DNA of 64,000 nt from Planktothrix sp. PCC 11201. GTDB lineage: Bacteria; Cyanobacteriota; Cyanobacteriia; Cyanobacteriales; Microcoleaceae. The stretch spans positions 379,492 to 443,491 of the forward strand of contig NZ_LT797693.1 of assembly GCF_900009135.1 (NCBI RefSeq). Reading direction: 5' to 3'. The position numbers and the translations under genes are program-made. Each line of letters starts with the position of its first letter. The stretch's first letter is position 1. Shown one piece after another: positions 1-8,597 of the stretch. The notes beneath the pieces are model-generated. The model worked only from the letters and a program-made list of their open reading frames with translations, did no database searches and was not told where the DNA came from.

Positions 1-56
1 GCCCCCCCCTGCTCCCCCTGCCTCCTGGCTTTTAACCTCTAAATATATTTTTATCG

Positions 57-869
57 ATGAAATCCTATCTTGCCGCGGCTATTCAAATGACCAGTACACC
101 TTGGCTAGACAAAAATCTAGCGGAGGCAGAAGAATTGATTGATTTAGCAGTTCGTCAGGGGGCAGAGTTAATCAGCTTGCCTGAGAATTTTCCCTTTATG
201 GGCGAAGAAGCCGAGAAAATGGCTCAAGCTGAAACTATTGCTCAAACTACAGAAAAATTTCTTAAAACCATTTCCCAAAAGTTCCAAATTACTCTATTAG
301 CTGGAGGATTTCCAGTTCCTTCGGGTGATGGCAAAGTATATAATACGGCGGTGTTAATTGATGCTAATGGTCAAGAATTAGCCCGTTATCAAAAAGTTCA
401 TCTGTTTGATGTTAATTTACCCGATGGTAATACTTATCGGGAATCTAATACGGTGATGGCGGGGACGGTTTTACCTCCGGTTTATCATCATCCAGAGTTG
501 GGCAACCTGGGAATATCGGTCTGTTACGATGTCCGATTTCCAGAACTCTATCGCCATTTATCCGCAAAAGGAGCAGAAATTTTATTTGTCCCAGCAGCTT
601 TTACTGCTTATACAGGTAAGGATCATTGGGAAGTTCTCCTCAAGGCTAGAGCGATTGAAAATACCTGTTATGTGGTCGCACCTGCTCAAACAGGATGTCA
701 TTATGGGCGTCGGAATACCCATGGTCATGCAATGATTCTTGACCCTTGGGGGGCGGTTTTAGCCGATGCTGGTGATAAACCAGGGATTGCGATCGCAGAA
801 ATTAATCCCACCCGTCTGGAACAAGTTCGTCGCCAAATGCCGAGTCTGCAACATCGGGTATTTATGTGA
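57..869 (+). CDS. Nitrilase-superfamily amidase (Nit1-like)
   Basis: A 270-residue carbon-nitrogen hydrolase. The catalytic triad is visible: Glu43 in LPENFPF, Lys114 in YQKVHLFD and Cys157 in SVCYDVRFPE. Length and these motif contexts fit the Nit1/omega-amidase branch, which hydrolyses deaminated glutathione or omega-amides such as alpha-ketoglutaramate; the exact substrate cannot be read from sequence. It is a soluble cytoplasmic enzyme without signal peptide. It begins with ATG at 57, close to the window edge, and stands alone on the plus strand, convergent with the next gene. Its stop codon lies inside a repeat (868-907) that recurs near 37.9 kb. Confidence 0.9.
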   Translation: MKSYLAAAIQMTSTPWLDKNLAEAEELIDLAVRQGAELISLPENFPFMGEEAEKMAQAETIAQTTEKFLKTISQKFQITLLAGGFPVPSGDGKVYNTAVLIDANGQELARYQKVHLFDVNLPDGNTYRESNTVMAGTVLPPVYHHPELGNLGISVCYDVRFPELYRHLSAKGAEILFVPAAFTAYTGKDHWEVLLKARAIENTCYVVAPAQTGCHYGRRNTHGHAMILDPWGAVLADAGDKPGIAIAEINPTRLEQVRRQMPSLQHRVFM

Positions 870-907
870 AATGGGGATCACGGATTTAAGAGGATTTCAC
901 GGATTTT
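868..907. repeat. Short dispersed repeat, copy 1
   Basis: About 40 bp built from ATCCGTGAAATCC-like units, read on the minus strand. It overlaps the stop codon of the amidase gene. A longer copy with one extra unit lies at 37882-37930, also abutting a stop codon. Confidence 0.7.
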
Positions 908-915
908 AATCTGTG

Positions 916-3159
916 TTAATCTTGCCAGAATGGTTGTTCATTTCCTACATGGGTTGTATTAGTAGCACTGTAAATATTGCCCTGTAATTCTTGATAATAG
1001 TCATCATCTAAGAAATTAACATTAATTCCGGCAATGGCAACCCGACGTTTAAAGTCTTCTTGGGTGTAGTCTCGGCCATCAATTAAGGCTCCTTTCGGAT
1101 TAGATACTAATAATTCCCCATTCACATAAACCGAATTAATTAAATTTGGCCACCAAGCATACCCACTATAACTAAATAAAGCCGGAATTCTAATAATTTG
1201 ATCATTTCTGAGATTAAATTCTTTTTTGAGTTGATTAATTAAGGGTTCGATTTTCTGTTTTTGTAAATTCAGATTATGTTGGATTAATAATTGATTATTT
1301 AAGGTAGCTCTGACTGTTGTTTGAGTGCTTAATCCGCGATTAATTGCCGCCCCTTCATAACCTTGTTTTTCCAGTTCTTTTAATAGTTTAACTCCTTCCT
1401 CTGGACTAGCAATTAACATTAAAGGTTCGCCGGAAGCACTAGGAATAAAATTAATAATTTCATCAACATGACGCAACATCAACCAAGAAGTATCAATGGC
1501 AACGGGATCACCTTGAACTTTTTGGGCTTTTAAAAACTCAACAACTTCGGGATTTAAACTAACATTATCAGCTGTGCCATAATAAATTCTTCCCAAAGGA
1601 TAATCAGGTAAAGCGGGAGTTACGGCTAAATTATTATACCAATCTGCCCATTGATTAAAAGCATCTAATTCCCGAGGTTTACCCACTTCAAACCAGCCAA
1701 AATTTTGATTCATTAAAGATTTAGCATAATCATCACTTTCCGCACTTCGGTTTCCTTTTAAAACCACCGGATTTTTCTCTAAACCTTCGGGTTTGGGAAA
1801 CTGAACATAGCCTATTTCTTGAGTTCCTCGCATCCATAAAGTCGCCCCTGGTGTGACTTTAACCTTTGCCCCAGTCTTTTCAACAATGGTTTTTACATCT
1901 TTAATGATAGTTTGATTATCACCGCGATCGCTAATATGAACCTCGGAAACAGGTTCAGTATTATCAGACATAATCCAAGGAGCAACCCCCATAGAAATGC
2001 TATCCGTTGCCACCACAATTCCCTGTTTGCGAGCAATGGCTTTTAAATTAACTAAACCCGACCAATTGCTATTAGCAAATTGTTTTGCTTCTACTCCTAA
2101 AACAATATCTGAACCAAATTCTAAAGGCGTTGTACCCGATAAATCAATAGCTTTCCACCCGGTCGATGTTTTCTGGAAAATATTAATATAGGGTTGTGCT
2201 GCTTGATCAACGGTGAGCAATAATTCAGAACCTTTATACTCTGGATCAACTTTAAAATGAACTAAAGCCAAATCCTTTTCATCTTCAGCCCCATTAACTG
2301 TTTTATCTCGCCAATCGGGTAATCCATTAATATCATCATCATCATTATTAAATAATATTAACGGCCCTAGGGATAAAGACCATTGTTCCGGGCGTTGTTG
2401 ATCTTGTTCATTCACAATACCATCTCGGTTTGTATCTCCATAGAGTTTAAACCCGGGAAATTGAGGATTTGCAACGGAAACGGTCGAAATTGTTTGCGGT
2501 TTTTCTGGTTGTTGTTGTTGGGATTGTTGGATTAAGGCGCGTTGATAGGTGGCGATCGCTAAATAACCCTGATATTCTACGGTTTTATCAATAGCTTTAG
2601 AACTCAGAAAAGACTCTCTAGGAATTTTCCGTAGGGTATCAATAGCTTGAATCCATAATTGTTGTGCAGTTTCCCAATCTTCTATTGTATTAGTTTCAGA
2701 TTGTTTACCAAAATTTGCCGCTTGAGTGGCTATTTTTATTACCTGATTCCAAGTTTCCAGGGTTTTTTCTTCAAATTTAATTTGAGCTTCAACTTGGCGA
2801 TTAGCTTTAACTAAAGTTTCGTATTGTTTCAGTTGCAGTTGATATTGCCAAACTTCTAAATTACTATTAATATCAGGAGGACTAGAAACTTTCTTCAATT
2901 CAGCTTTAATCAAATCTTGTAATTGATATAATTCGGCTAAGGATTGGGGTGTAACTTCTGTGGTTTCTGTGTTATAATTGCCCGGAGTACCTGCTTCAAA
3001 TCCTTGCAGTTGCACGCCGGAGTCATTAATCCGATACTCTAAATTGAGATCCGTTGGTGAAGATTGGGCTAAAGTTGAAGGGGCAGGAACTAGGATAATT
3101 CCAACAACTACACCCAAAGCATTAATTAAAGCAACAGCAATGTAGCGCATCCAATTCAT
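916..3159 (-). CDS. Exported protein-arginine-deiminase-like protein, catalytic residues altered
   Basis: A 747-residue protein. A signal peptide occupies residues 1-32 (ends near STLAQ). Residues about 65-225 are helical, followed by an acidic, calcium-loop-like segment (DTNRDGIVNEQD, then FNNDDDDINGLPDW, about 240-290). The C-terminal half aligns from memory with the catalytic domain of animal PADI and cyanobacterial PAD: EIGYVQFP, YPLGRIYYG, FLKAQKVQGDP, HVDEIINFIP, RIPALF. His564 and Asp566 of HVDE match PADI4 His471/Asp473. The position of Asp350 (WMQDE context) reads WMRGT, giving Gly445, and the nucleophile Cys645 (HCGTN context) reads YSATN, giving Ser731. Citrullinating activity is therefore doubtful. 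The ATG at 3159 is preferred over the TTG at 3165. Confidence 0.85.
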   Translation of the reverse strand: MNWMRYIAVALINALGVVVGIILVPAPSTLAQSSPTDLNLEYRINDSGVQLQGFEAGTPGNYNTETTEVTPQSLAELYQLQDLIKAELKKVSSPPDINSNLEVWQYQLQLKQYETLVKANRQVEAQIKFEEKTLETWNQVIKIATQAANFGKQSETNTIEDWETAQQLWIQAIDTLRKIPRESFLSSKAIDKTVEYQGYLAIATYQRALIQQSQQQQPEKPQTISTVSVANPQFPGFKLYGDTNRDGIVNEQDQQRPEQWSLSLGPLILFNNDDDDINGLPDWRDKTVNGAEDEKDLALVHFKVDPEYKGSELLLTVDQAAQPYINIFQKTSTGWKAIDLSGTTPLEFGSDIVLGVEAKQFANSNWSGLVNLKAIARKQGIVVATDSISMGVAPWIMSDNTEPVSEVHISDRGDNQTIIKDVKTIVEKTGAKVKVTPGATLWMRGTQEIGYVQFPKPEGLEKNPVVLKGNRSAESDDYAKSLMNQNFGWFEVGKPRELDAFNQWADWYNNLAVTPALPDYPLGRIYYGTADNVSLNPEVVEFLKAQKVQGDPVAIDTSWLMLRHVDEIINFIPSASGEPLMLIASPEEGVKLLKELEKQGYEGAAINRGLSTQTTVRATLNNQLLIQHNLNLQKQKIEPLINQLKKEFNLRNDQIIRIPALFSYSGYAWWPNLINSVYVNGELLVSNPKGALIDGRDYTQEDFKRRVAIAGINVNFLDDDYYQELQGNIYSATNTTHVGNEQPFWQD

Positions 3160-3266
3160 GGTCAACCTCAGACATCCTGATTGATTGTACCTGAAATTGG
3201 CTAACTGTAGATCAGATATCCCTCAATCCTTTTTAAAAAGGCAGATTTTAAAATTCTTAATGGTAG

Positions 3267-3285
3267 GGGCGAGGTCTTCTCGCCC
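3267..3285. repeat. Short GC-rich hairpin
   Basis: GGGCGAG at 3267-3273 and CTCGCCC at 3279-3285 form a 7-bp stem with a 5-nt loop in the gap between the PAD-like and RTX-like genes. Its GTAGGGGCG start resembles the ends of the 62-bp repeats described elsewhere in the window. Confidence 0.55.
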
Positions 3286-3312
3286 TCTTAATATCCTGAA
3301 TCTGACAACCTT

Positions 3313-4332
3313 TTATCCAATTCCCAATAAAGGATCACTAATATTAATAATAGAAATACTATTTTTAACAGTATTAACATCGGTAATATTAGCCACTAGA
3401 CCAAAAATATTTCCGGTTGTCGTTTGACGAATAATTATTCCCTGAGATATTCCAGTTGCTAGTTGTAAATTAGCAGTTTGATCAAATGTTTCTAGGGTTA
3501 ATTCTTGTGAATTTAAACTAGCAATAATCACAATTTTATCCCCTTCTGTGGGGTTAAAATCCGTAATGAAATCGGCTTCTGTGGCGTTAACCGGAACTTC
3601 GGAAGCATTTGCACCTAAAATAAAAGTATCAGCATCAGTGCCGCCTGTCAGGATATCAAAGTCTAAATCTCCGATTAAAATATCCCGTCCGGCACTACCT
3701 TCTAAAATATCTTTTCCTTTCCCGCCTCTTAATAAGTCATTTCCATCACCTCCCATTAAGAAATCATCCTCACGATTGCCATTAATAATATCATTTCCCC
3801 CATCGCCATTAAAAGTATCATTTCCCTGACCGCCTCGGAGTAAATCAATGCCTTCGGCACCGGATAATTGATCATTTCCGGTATTACCATTCATAACATC
3901 AGTTTGATTAGAACCCACTAAAATATCATCCCCAGCTAAAGCCAAAATACCCCCCGGATATTCCCTTGTCCATTCGGGCAAAACTAACCCGGTGGGTTGT
4001 TGGGAAATATTAAAATAATTGGCGGGTGCTAAGATATCAATATCATCGGTTAAAACAAACAGTTGAGCAGATTTTCCCGATAATTCGGTTAAGGTTTTAT
4101 AACTGCTTAAAATATTAATATCTTCGAGAATTAGACTCGGTTTCACTTCCAAAGTAGGGGCGGTACTTAGGGTAATTTGGGGGTTTTGTTCTAATAATTT
4201 ATTAACCCAAGGTTCCGCAATGGGTAGAATGGTGTTAAATAAGGGTTCATACTGGGGAAAGAAGGTGAAAATAACGGGTTTAGCAATGGGAAAAATGACA
4301 TTGCTAATGAAGTTAATAATTTTGTTAAACAT
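3313..4332 (-). CDS. RTX-type calcium-binding repeat protein
   Basis: A 339-residue protein with hemolysin-type nonapeptide repeats at residues about 135-225 (GNDTFNGDGGND, GGDGNDLLRGGKGKD, ending in DADTFILG). Such repeats fold into a beta-roll that binds calcium outside the cell and usually accompany type I secretion signals at the C terminus. No Sec signal peptide is evident. The N-terminal 130 residues are hydrophobic and proline-rich with no recognised catalytic domain. No type I secretion genes are nearby. The function beyond calcium binding is unknown. Confidence 0.85.
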   Translation of the reverse strand: MFNKIINFISNVIFPIAKPVIFTFFPQYEPLFNTILPIAEPWVNKLLEQNPQITLSTAPTLEVKPSLILEDINILSSYKTLTELSGKSAQLFVLTDDIDILAPANYFNISQQPTGLVLPEWTREYPGGILALAGDDILVGSNQTDVMNGNTGNDQLSGAEGIDLLRGGQGNDTFNGDGGNDIINGNREDDFLMGGDGNDLLRGGKGKDILEGSAGRDILIGDLDFDILTGGTDADTFILGANASEVPVNATEADFITDFNPTEGDKIVIIASLNSQELTLETFDQTANLQLATGISQGIIIRQTTTGNIFGLVANITDVNTVKNSISIINISDPLLGIG

Positions 4333-4467
4333 AGGGAAAAATTTTTAAGTGAAAATCATTAGTTATTCTTTTTGATTTTGCACTTTCATTTGTGATCATT
4401 CAGGATAGTTTTTTCAGCTTTACCCTCTCTGACAAAAACTCAACACGCCCAACCATTAAATAAACGG

Positions 4468-4507
4468 AAAAACCCCCATCGGCGCGGAAAATCTTGCCGG
4501 GGGTTTT
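4468..4507 (-). terminator. Intrinsic terminator downstream of the Rieske gene
   Basis: On the minus strand AAAACCCCC pairs with GGGGGTTTTT around a GC-rich inner segment and ends in a T run. It sits 20 nt past the stop codon of the Rieske lipoprotein gene. Confidence 0.75.
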
Positions 4508-4527
4508 ACTTGTATGAAATAATTATT

Positions 4528-4953
4528 TCAATTAATTTTTACTAAAATCGAATCTTTTTCCACCTTGGCAATATAGGTGGGGAGAGGTTTATCAGCCGGG
4601 CCTTGTAGCACCTTACCATCCCCGGCAAATTTGGAGTCATGACAGGGACAAACAAAGACATTTTGGTCTTTCTCCCAGGTCACGGCACAACCCGCATGGG
4701 GGCAAATGGGATTCACGGCCTTCACCTGATTACTATTGGTAGGATCTGGAATTACCAACACCTTCCCCGACGCCGTTGCCGCTAGAAGTTGCCCTTTAGC
4801 ACTCAGATCGGAAACAGTCCCAACGGCCACAAAGCCATCACTGCGGGGGGAATTGACGGTCAAATTTTCCTTTGTCCCCGAGCTACAGGCAGCGAGCGCC
4901 AACGGCATCATACTGCCTACACCCACTAAACCGACAAATTCTCGACGCTTCAT
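4528..4953 (-). CDS. Rieske [2Fe-2S] lipoprotein
   Basis: A 141-residue Rieske protein. Box I is CPHAGC (Cys84, His86) and box II is CPCHDS (Cys102, His105), the four cluster ligands. Cys89 and Cys104 provide the disulfide typical of bc1/b6f-type Rieske proteins. The N terminus MKRREF followed by a hydrophobic stretch and LALAAC indicates a lipoprotein signal with lipidated Cys23; the twin Arg suggests Tat export of a folded cluster protein. It lacks the usual Rieske transmembrane anchor and is not with cytochrome b genes, so it is probably not PetC. It follows the rubrerythrin gene on the same strand by 27 nt, suggesting co-transcription and a redox partnership. Confidence 0.88.
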   Translation of the reverse strand: MKRREFVGLVGVGSMMPLALAACSSGTKENLTVNSPRSDGFVAVGTVSDLSAKGQLLAATASGKVLVIPDPTNSNQVKAVNPICPHAGCAVTWEKDQNVFVCPCHDSKFAGDGKVLQGPADKPLPTYIAKVEKDSILVKIN

Positions 4954-4980
4954 AAATACCTCTTTGATCAGTCAATTGGC

Positions 4981-5685
4981 TTAAATTACCGACTCATAAG
5001 CTTGACCAGAGGTTACACTAGGACAACTAGCTGTATCCCCTTCATTAACTACGGTTTCACCAGAAACTTTACAGACGTAGAAAGGGGTAGCCTCGCGCCA
5101 AGCGGTTAAATTCTCAGACGCTTCTGTGTAGAGTTTAGCGTGTTGAGTTTCGGCCGCCAGCGCATAGTTGAGGCTTTTCAAAGCAGCCTCGTTATTTTCA
5201 GTTTTGGCTTGAGTAATAAAACCAGGATACATGGTATCCCGTTCATAGGATTCACCCTTAATTGCTTGCTGTAGGTTTTCAGCCGTCGATTTCGCTTCTG
5301 GGGTTGTAATCGTATTTTTGGGAGTTGCTCCCATGGTTTGAATGACCTGAGCATGGTTATCTCGGTGGATTTGTTCCGCTTTAGCAGCCGCCCGGAACAG
5401 ACTGGCAACTTCTTTATATCCCTCTTGCTCCGCTTTCTCAGCAAAGCCAAGATACATGACATGGGCGTTGGACTCCCCATTGTAAGCAGCTTGCATATTT
5501 TTCAGCGTGGGGGATTCTGCTTGAGCAACTGGTTGGGCTGGTGGTTGTGTAGGAGGTGCCTCCACCTTAGCAACAGGAGGTTGAGATTGGTTACAACCGA
5601 ATAGAGATGCTGTTCCCAGAACCGCCAGAGAGGCTAAAACGGCTGTTTTTTTGGACAGACTGTGGGATTTAAAAACGCGAATCAT
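4981..5685 (-). CDS. Rubrerythrin-family lipoprotein
   Basis: A 234-residue protein. A signal peptide ends at the lipobox LFGC, followed by a Pro/Gln/Ala-rich linker and a ferritin-like di-iron domain (NGESNAHVMYLGFAEKA, KAEQIHRDNH, KGESYERDTMYPGF, AAETQHAKLY). Rubrerythrins reduce peroxide. The C-terminal segment FYVCKVSGETV...CPSV resembles a rubredoxin-like domain in which each CxxC knuckle has lost its second Cys, so a normal Fe(Cys)4 site cannot form. Export is unusual for this mostly cytoplasmic family. The adjacent Rieske lipoprotein may supply electrons, which is inference. Confidence 0.85.
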   Translation of the reverse strand: MIRVFKSHSLSKKTAVLASLAVLGTASLFGCNQSQPPVAKVEAPPTQPPAQPVAQAESPTLKNMQAAYNGESNAHVMYLGFAEKAEQEGYKEVASLFRAAAKAEQIHRDNHAQVIQTMGATPKNTITTPEAKSTAENLQQAIKGESYERDTMYPGFITQAKTENNEAALKSLNYALAAETQHAKLYTEASENLTAWREATPFYVCKVSGETVVNEGDTASCPSVTSGQAYESVI

Positions 5686-5791
5686 AAAATAATCTCCTGA
5701 AGAAAATTAAGGGGAAAGATATTAATAATCTGAACTAATTTCAACAGTAGAACCAGAAGGGGGAAGAAATTGGGGTAGATGGAAAAAAAAT

Positions 5792-7138
5792 TCACACAAT
5801 GGGTAAACGAACTTGAAAACAACTACCAACCCCCAATTGACTACTCACCGTAATCTCTCCACGATGCTGTTGGGCAATGGTTTGAGCGATCGCCAGTCCC
5901 AAACCAGTCCCCCCAACCCGTCGAGATCGGGCGCGATCTGCTCGCCAGAATCGATCAAAGACAAATTTCAAATCTTCCGGGGCAATGCCAATGCCTGTAT
6001 CGGTAATTGCGATCGCCACTGCATGATCTATTTTCTTCATAGAAAGTATTACTTGTCCTCCCTCGCAGGTGTAATGGAGGGAATTTTCCAGTAAATTTGT
6101 GAATAAGCGATGGATTTGCTCAGAAATTCCCCTAACTTCTACATTGGGCAGTAAATAAAACTGAAGGTCAATGTTTTTGGCTTGAGCTTGCCCCTCTAAT
6201 AACGAGCTTAAATCCTGTAGGAGCAGATCCAGTCGGATCACCGTTGACTCCTGGGTTTGGGTAATCACATCCGCATCCATCCGGGCTAACAACATCAAAT
6301 CATCCACTAGCCGGGTCATTTGTTTAGTGGCATTAGCAATTCCCACCACCTTCTTCATTTCCAGGGGATGAATTCGTTCTGGGTAATATTGCATCACCTC
6401 CGCCGAGGTCTTAATCGCCGCTAACGGACTGCGGAGTTCATGGGAGGCGTCGGCGGTAAACTGTTTCAATTGTTGTAAACTACGTTCAATTGGTTTCAGG
6501 GACTGGCGGGTCAGCCAGATACCACCTAAACCCGTGACTGCTAAAATGACGCTACCCCCAAACAACAATCCCCATCGGAAGCGGTCGAGCAAATCCTCCA
6601 CCTCGGTAATATCTTCGCTGGTGCGAATATATCCTTCTAATTGAGGTTTTCCCTGTGGGTAACTGTAGACGGACAAGGTGACCAGACGAATGTTACCCGG
6701 TTCTAAGGTTTGCCAGCCGGGAACAGGCGGGAGATCCCAAAGCAGTGTCCCGGCATTGCCCACCAACTGCCCCTGAGCATTAAACCATTCCACACCCTGA
6801 TTTGGTTCTCGCAATTTCCGCCAAGGAATATCTAAGTCTTGATCGTGATCTAATCGCCGGGGGACATCGGGATCAAGGATGTGATTGGGATTGCCGTTTT
6901 CCTGTGCTTGGAGATATTCAGCTTTGATGCTTAATAAACTGTGGGAGGCAGCCTGTGCTAGTACCTCCAAACGATGCTCGAACTGAGCATAAAGACTATG
7001 ATAGGTAAACTCATAGACGGCGATAATTGATGACCCCAGGATGGCTAACATCACCGCTAAGTAATATAAAAGCAACTGCCAACGTAGGCGATGGGATGTA
7101 GTATATTTAGTTCTGTTTAAGTCGATACCCCAAGCCAT
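5792..7138 (-). CDS. Membrane sensor histidine kinase
   Basis: A 448-residue two-component sensor. Transmembrane helices lie near residues 20-42 and 188-210 and bracket a periplasmic sensor region. They are followed by the HisKA phospho-acceptor box (TADASHELRSPLAAI), N box (LLENSLHYT), G1 box (DTGIGIAPEDL), F box (VFDRFWRADR) and G2 box (GGTGLGLAI). It overlaps the response-regulator gene by 32 nt, so the pair is translated together. The layout resembles the RppA/RppB (NrsR/NrsS) and ManR/ManS class of cyanobacterial metal or redox sensors. The ligand is not readable, but the neighbouring GDT1 cation-transport genes make a metal plausible. Confidence 0.92.
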   Translation of the reverse strand: MAWGIDLNRTKYTTSHRLRWQLLLYYLAVMLAILGSSIIAVYEFTYHSLYAQFEHRLEVLAQAASHSLLSIKAEYLQAQENGNPNHILDPDVPRRLDHDQDLDIPWRKLREPNQGVEWFNAQGQLVGNAGTLLWDLPPVPGWQTLEPGNIRLVTLSVYSYPQGKPQLEGYIRTSEDITEVEDLLDRFRWGLLFGGSVILAVTGLGGIWLTRQSLKPIERSLQQLKQFTADASHELRSPLAAIKTSAEVMQYYPERIHPLEMKKVVGIANATKQMTRLVDDLMLLARMDADVITQTQESTVIRLDLLLQDLSSLLEGQAQAKNIDLQFYLLPNVEVRGISEQIHRLFTNLLENSLHYTCEGGQVILSMKKIDHAVAIAITDTGIGIAPEDLKFVFDRFWRADRARSRRVGGTGLGLAIAQTIAQQHRGEITVSSQLGVGSCFQVRLPIV

Positions 7139-7784
7139 AAATACCTTCTATTAAATTCGCTGGCGCACCTGCGGCTCTTAATTTTCTTCGCAATGCTTTG
7201 AGATGAACTTTTACCGTTTCTTCCATGGGTGGCTCGTCCAGTGACCACAAATGGTCAATGATCGTGGCCCGACTGATCACTTGTCCTTGATGTCGCAGGA
7301 GTAAGTCTAATAAACCGTATTCTTTGGGAGTCAGGTTGAGTAGTTGTCCCTGATAGGTGACTTGACAATTACTAGGATTCAGCGATAATCCATTTGTTTC
7401 TAGTAGGGGTGTTTGGGTGGTGCTACCCCGACGCATTAAGGCTCTGATCCGCGCTAGTAATTCCGGCAGGTCAAAGGGTTTCACTACATAATCATCGGCT
7501 CCCACATCCAGACCCATGACCCGATCACTGCTGCCATCCCTTGCCGTCAGCATCAGAACGGGAGTCTGATGGCCATTTCTGCGCAATCTCCGGCACAAAC
7601 TGATGCCATCTAGTTTGGGGAGCATAATATCTAACACAATTAAATCATAAGCAGAGGACTCAATCAACTGCCACGCCAGTTCACCATCCCCAACAGCATC
7701 GACTATATAATGCTGTTTGTCGGTCAGAACTTGCTCTAAGGCTTCAGCAATTTGCTCATCGTCTTCTACTAATAAGATTTTCAT
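7107..7784 (-). CDS. OmpR/PhoB-family response regulator
   Basis: A 225-residue response regulator. The receiver domain (residues 1-115) has the acidic pair at Asp8/Asp9, phosphorylation site Asp52 (IVLDIMLPK), Thr in MLTARD and Lys in VVKPFD. A winged-helix DNA-binding domain follows (LTPKEYGLLDLLL ... VKVHLKALRRKLR ... IYGLGYRL). It is the first gene of the pair and partner of the overlapping kinase. It is close in layout to RppA of Synechocystis; the symbol is withheld because paralogues are many. Confidence 0.93.
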   Translation of the reverse strand: MKILLVEDDEQIAEALEQVLTDKQHYIVDAVGDGELAWQLIESSAYDLIVLDIMLPKLDGISLCRRLRRNGHQTPVLMLTARDGSSDRVMGLDVGADDYVVKPFDLPELLARIRALMRRGSTTQTPLLETNGLSLNPSNCQVTYQGQLLNLTPKEYGLLDLLLRHQGQVISRATIIDHLWSLDEPPMEETVKVHLKALRRKLRAAGAPANLIEGIYGLGYRLKQN

Positions 7785-7806
7785 TATTAACTTCAGCAGG
7801 ATCTGC

Positions 7807-8106
7807 CTATGTCTTCTTTATTTCTATGTTTTCGTCTTGACTAAACCATAATAACCGAATTCCTAATACCGCAAAACCGATGGCGGCGGCAATTTTAACT
7901 AGACGAGTGGGTAAAACTTCTGCAACCCCTTGTCCCACTATCACACCGAGGAAACTGGCTAATAATAGGGCGGTGGCTGTACCAAAAAAGATAGCCCGGG
8001 GGGATTTGCTAGTCCCACTCAAAGCGATCGCCGCCACTTGACTTTTATCCCCTAATTCTGATAGAAAAACCGTGATAAAAGTCAATCCTAATAGTTGAAA
8101 ATCCAT
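7807..8106 (-). CDS. GDT1/UPF0016 half-protein (second of pair)
   Basis: About 99 residues with three predicted membrane helices and the family signature FLSELGDKSQ (E-x-G-D-K-S/T). GDT1/TMEM165/Mnx proteins export Mn2+ or Ca2+ in exchange for protons and normally carry two such motifs in one six-helix chain. Here each half is a separate gene, so a heterodimer with the adjacent upstream half is expected. ATG at 8106 is chosen; a GTG at 8121 is possible. It lies 22 nt before the response-regulator gene on the same strand. Confidence 0.85.
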   Translation of the reverse strand: MDFQLLGLTFITVFLSELGDKSQVAAIALSGTSKSPRAIFFGTATALLLASFLGVIVGQGVAEVLPTRLVKIAAAIGFAVLGIRLLWFSQDENIEIKKT

Positions 8107-8125
8107 AGATTTAATTATCACTAAT

Positions 8126-8512
8126 TTAGTGTAAAACTTCCCAAAACAATAGCACCGAAATCAATAATAAACTGCTACCCGCAGCCAGTTCTAAGGTTCG
8201 GGGTGAAATCCGAGAAGCTAACCATTGTCCGACTAAAACCCCTAAGAAACTGGTTAAAACTAATGCACTTCCCGCCCCGGCAAAAACGATCCAAGGATTA
8301 CGAGATTCTGCTGTCATTAATAAAGTGGTAAGTTGGGTTTTATCTCCAATTTCAGCTAAAAAAATAGTAATGAATGTGGAGACAAAAATCTCCCCCGTAT
8401 TGGGTTTCACCGAATCTTGCTGTTGATCTGTCTGTTTTGCGGAATTAGCGATCGCAGATAGTTTACTAGCGGGGTCTTCCTGAACTTCAACAAGGGTTTG
8501 GGGTGAACTCAT
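8126..8512 (-). CDS. GDT1/UPF0016 half-protein (first of pair)
   Basis: 128 residues. A soluble N-terminal extension of about 40 residues precedes a three-helix unit with the signature FLAEIGDKTQ. Together with the next gene (separated by only a few tens of nucleotides, depending on start choice) it supplies both E-x-G-D motifs of a GDT1-type Mn2+/Ca2+ exporter. Both halves are clearly related to each other (TFITIFLAEIGDK versus TFITVFLSELGDK; SFLGVLVGQ versus SFLGVIVGQ), indicating an internal duplication kept as two genes. Co-transcription with the two-component genes downstream is likely. Confidence 0.87.
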   Translation of the reverse strand: MSSPQTLVEVQEDPASKLSAIANSAKQTDQQQDSVKPNTGEIFVSTFITIFLAEIGDKTQLTTLLMTAESRNPWIVFAGAGSALVLTSFLGVLVGQWLASRISPRTLELAAGSSLLLISVLLFWEVLH

Positions 8513-8597
8513 TGGTTGACGGTTGGGGTAATATTAAAACTATATCATAATCTTTTCATATTTTACCCCATCCGGCAATAAAAAACTGGGAAAGTCC

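Noticed and set aside
3185-3427. Plus-strand 80-codon frame
   Set aside because: Spans the PAD/RTX gap and the end of the RTX gene antisense; no start context.
3548-3829. Plus-strand frame opposite the RTX repeats
   Set aside because: Ser/Pro/Lys-rich product is the reverse reading of Asp/Gly repeats.
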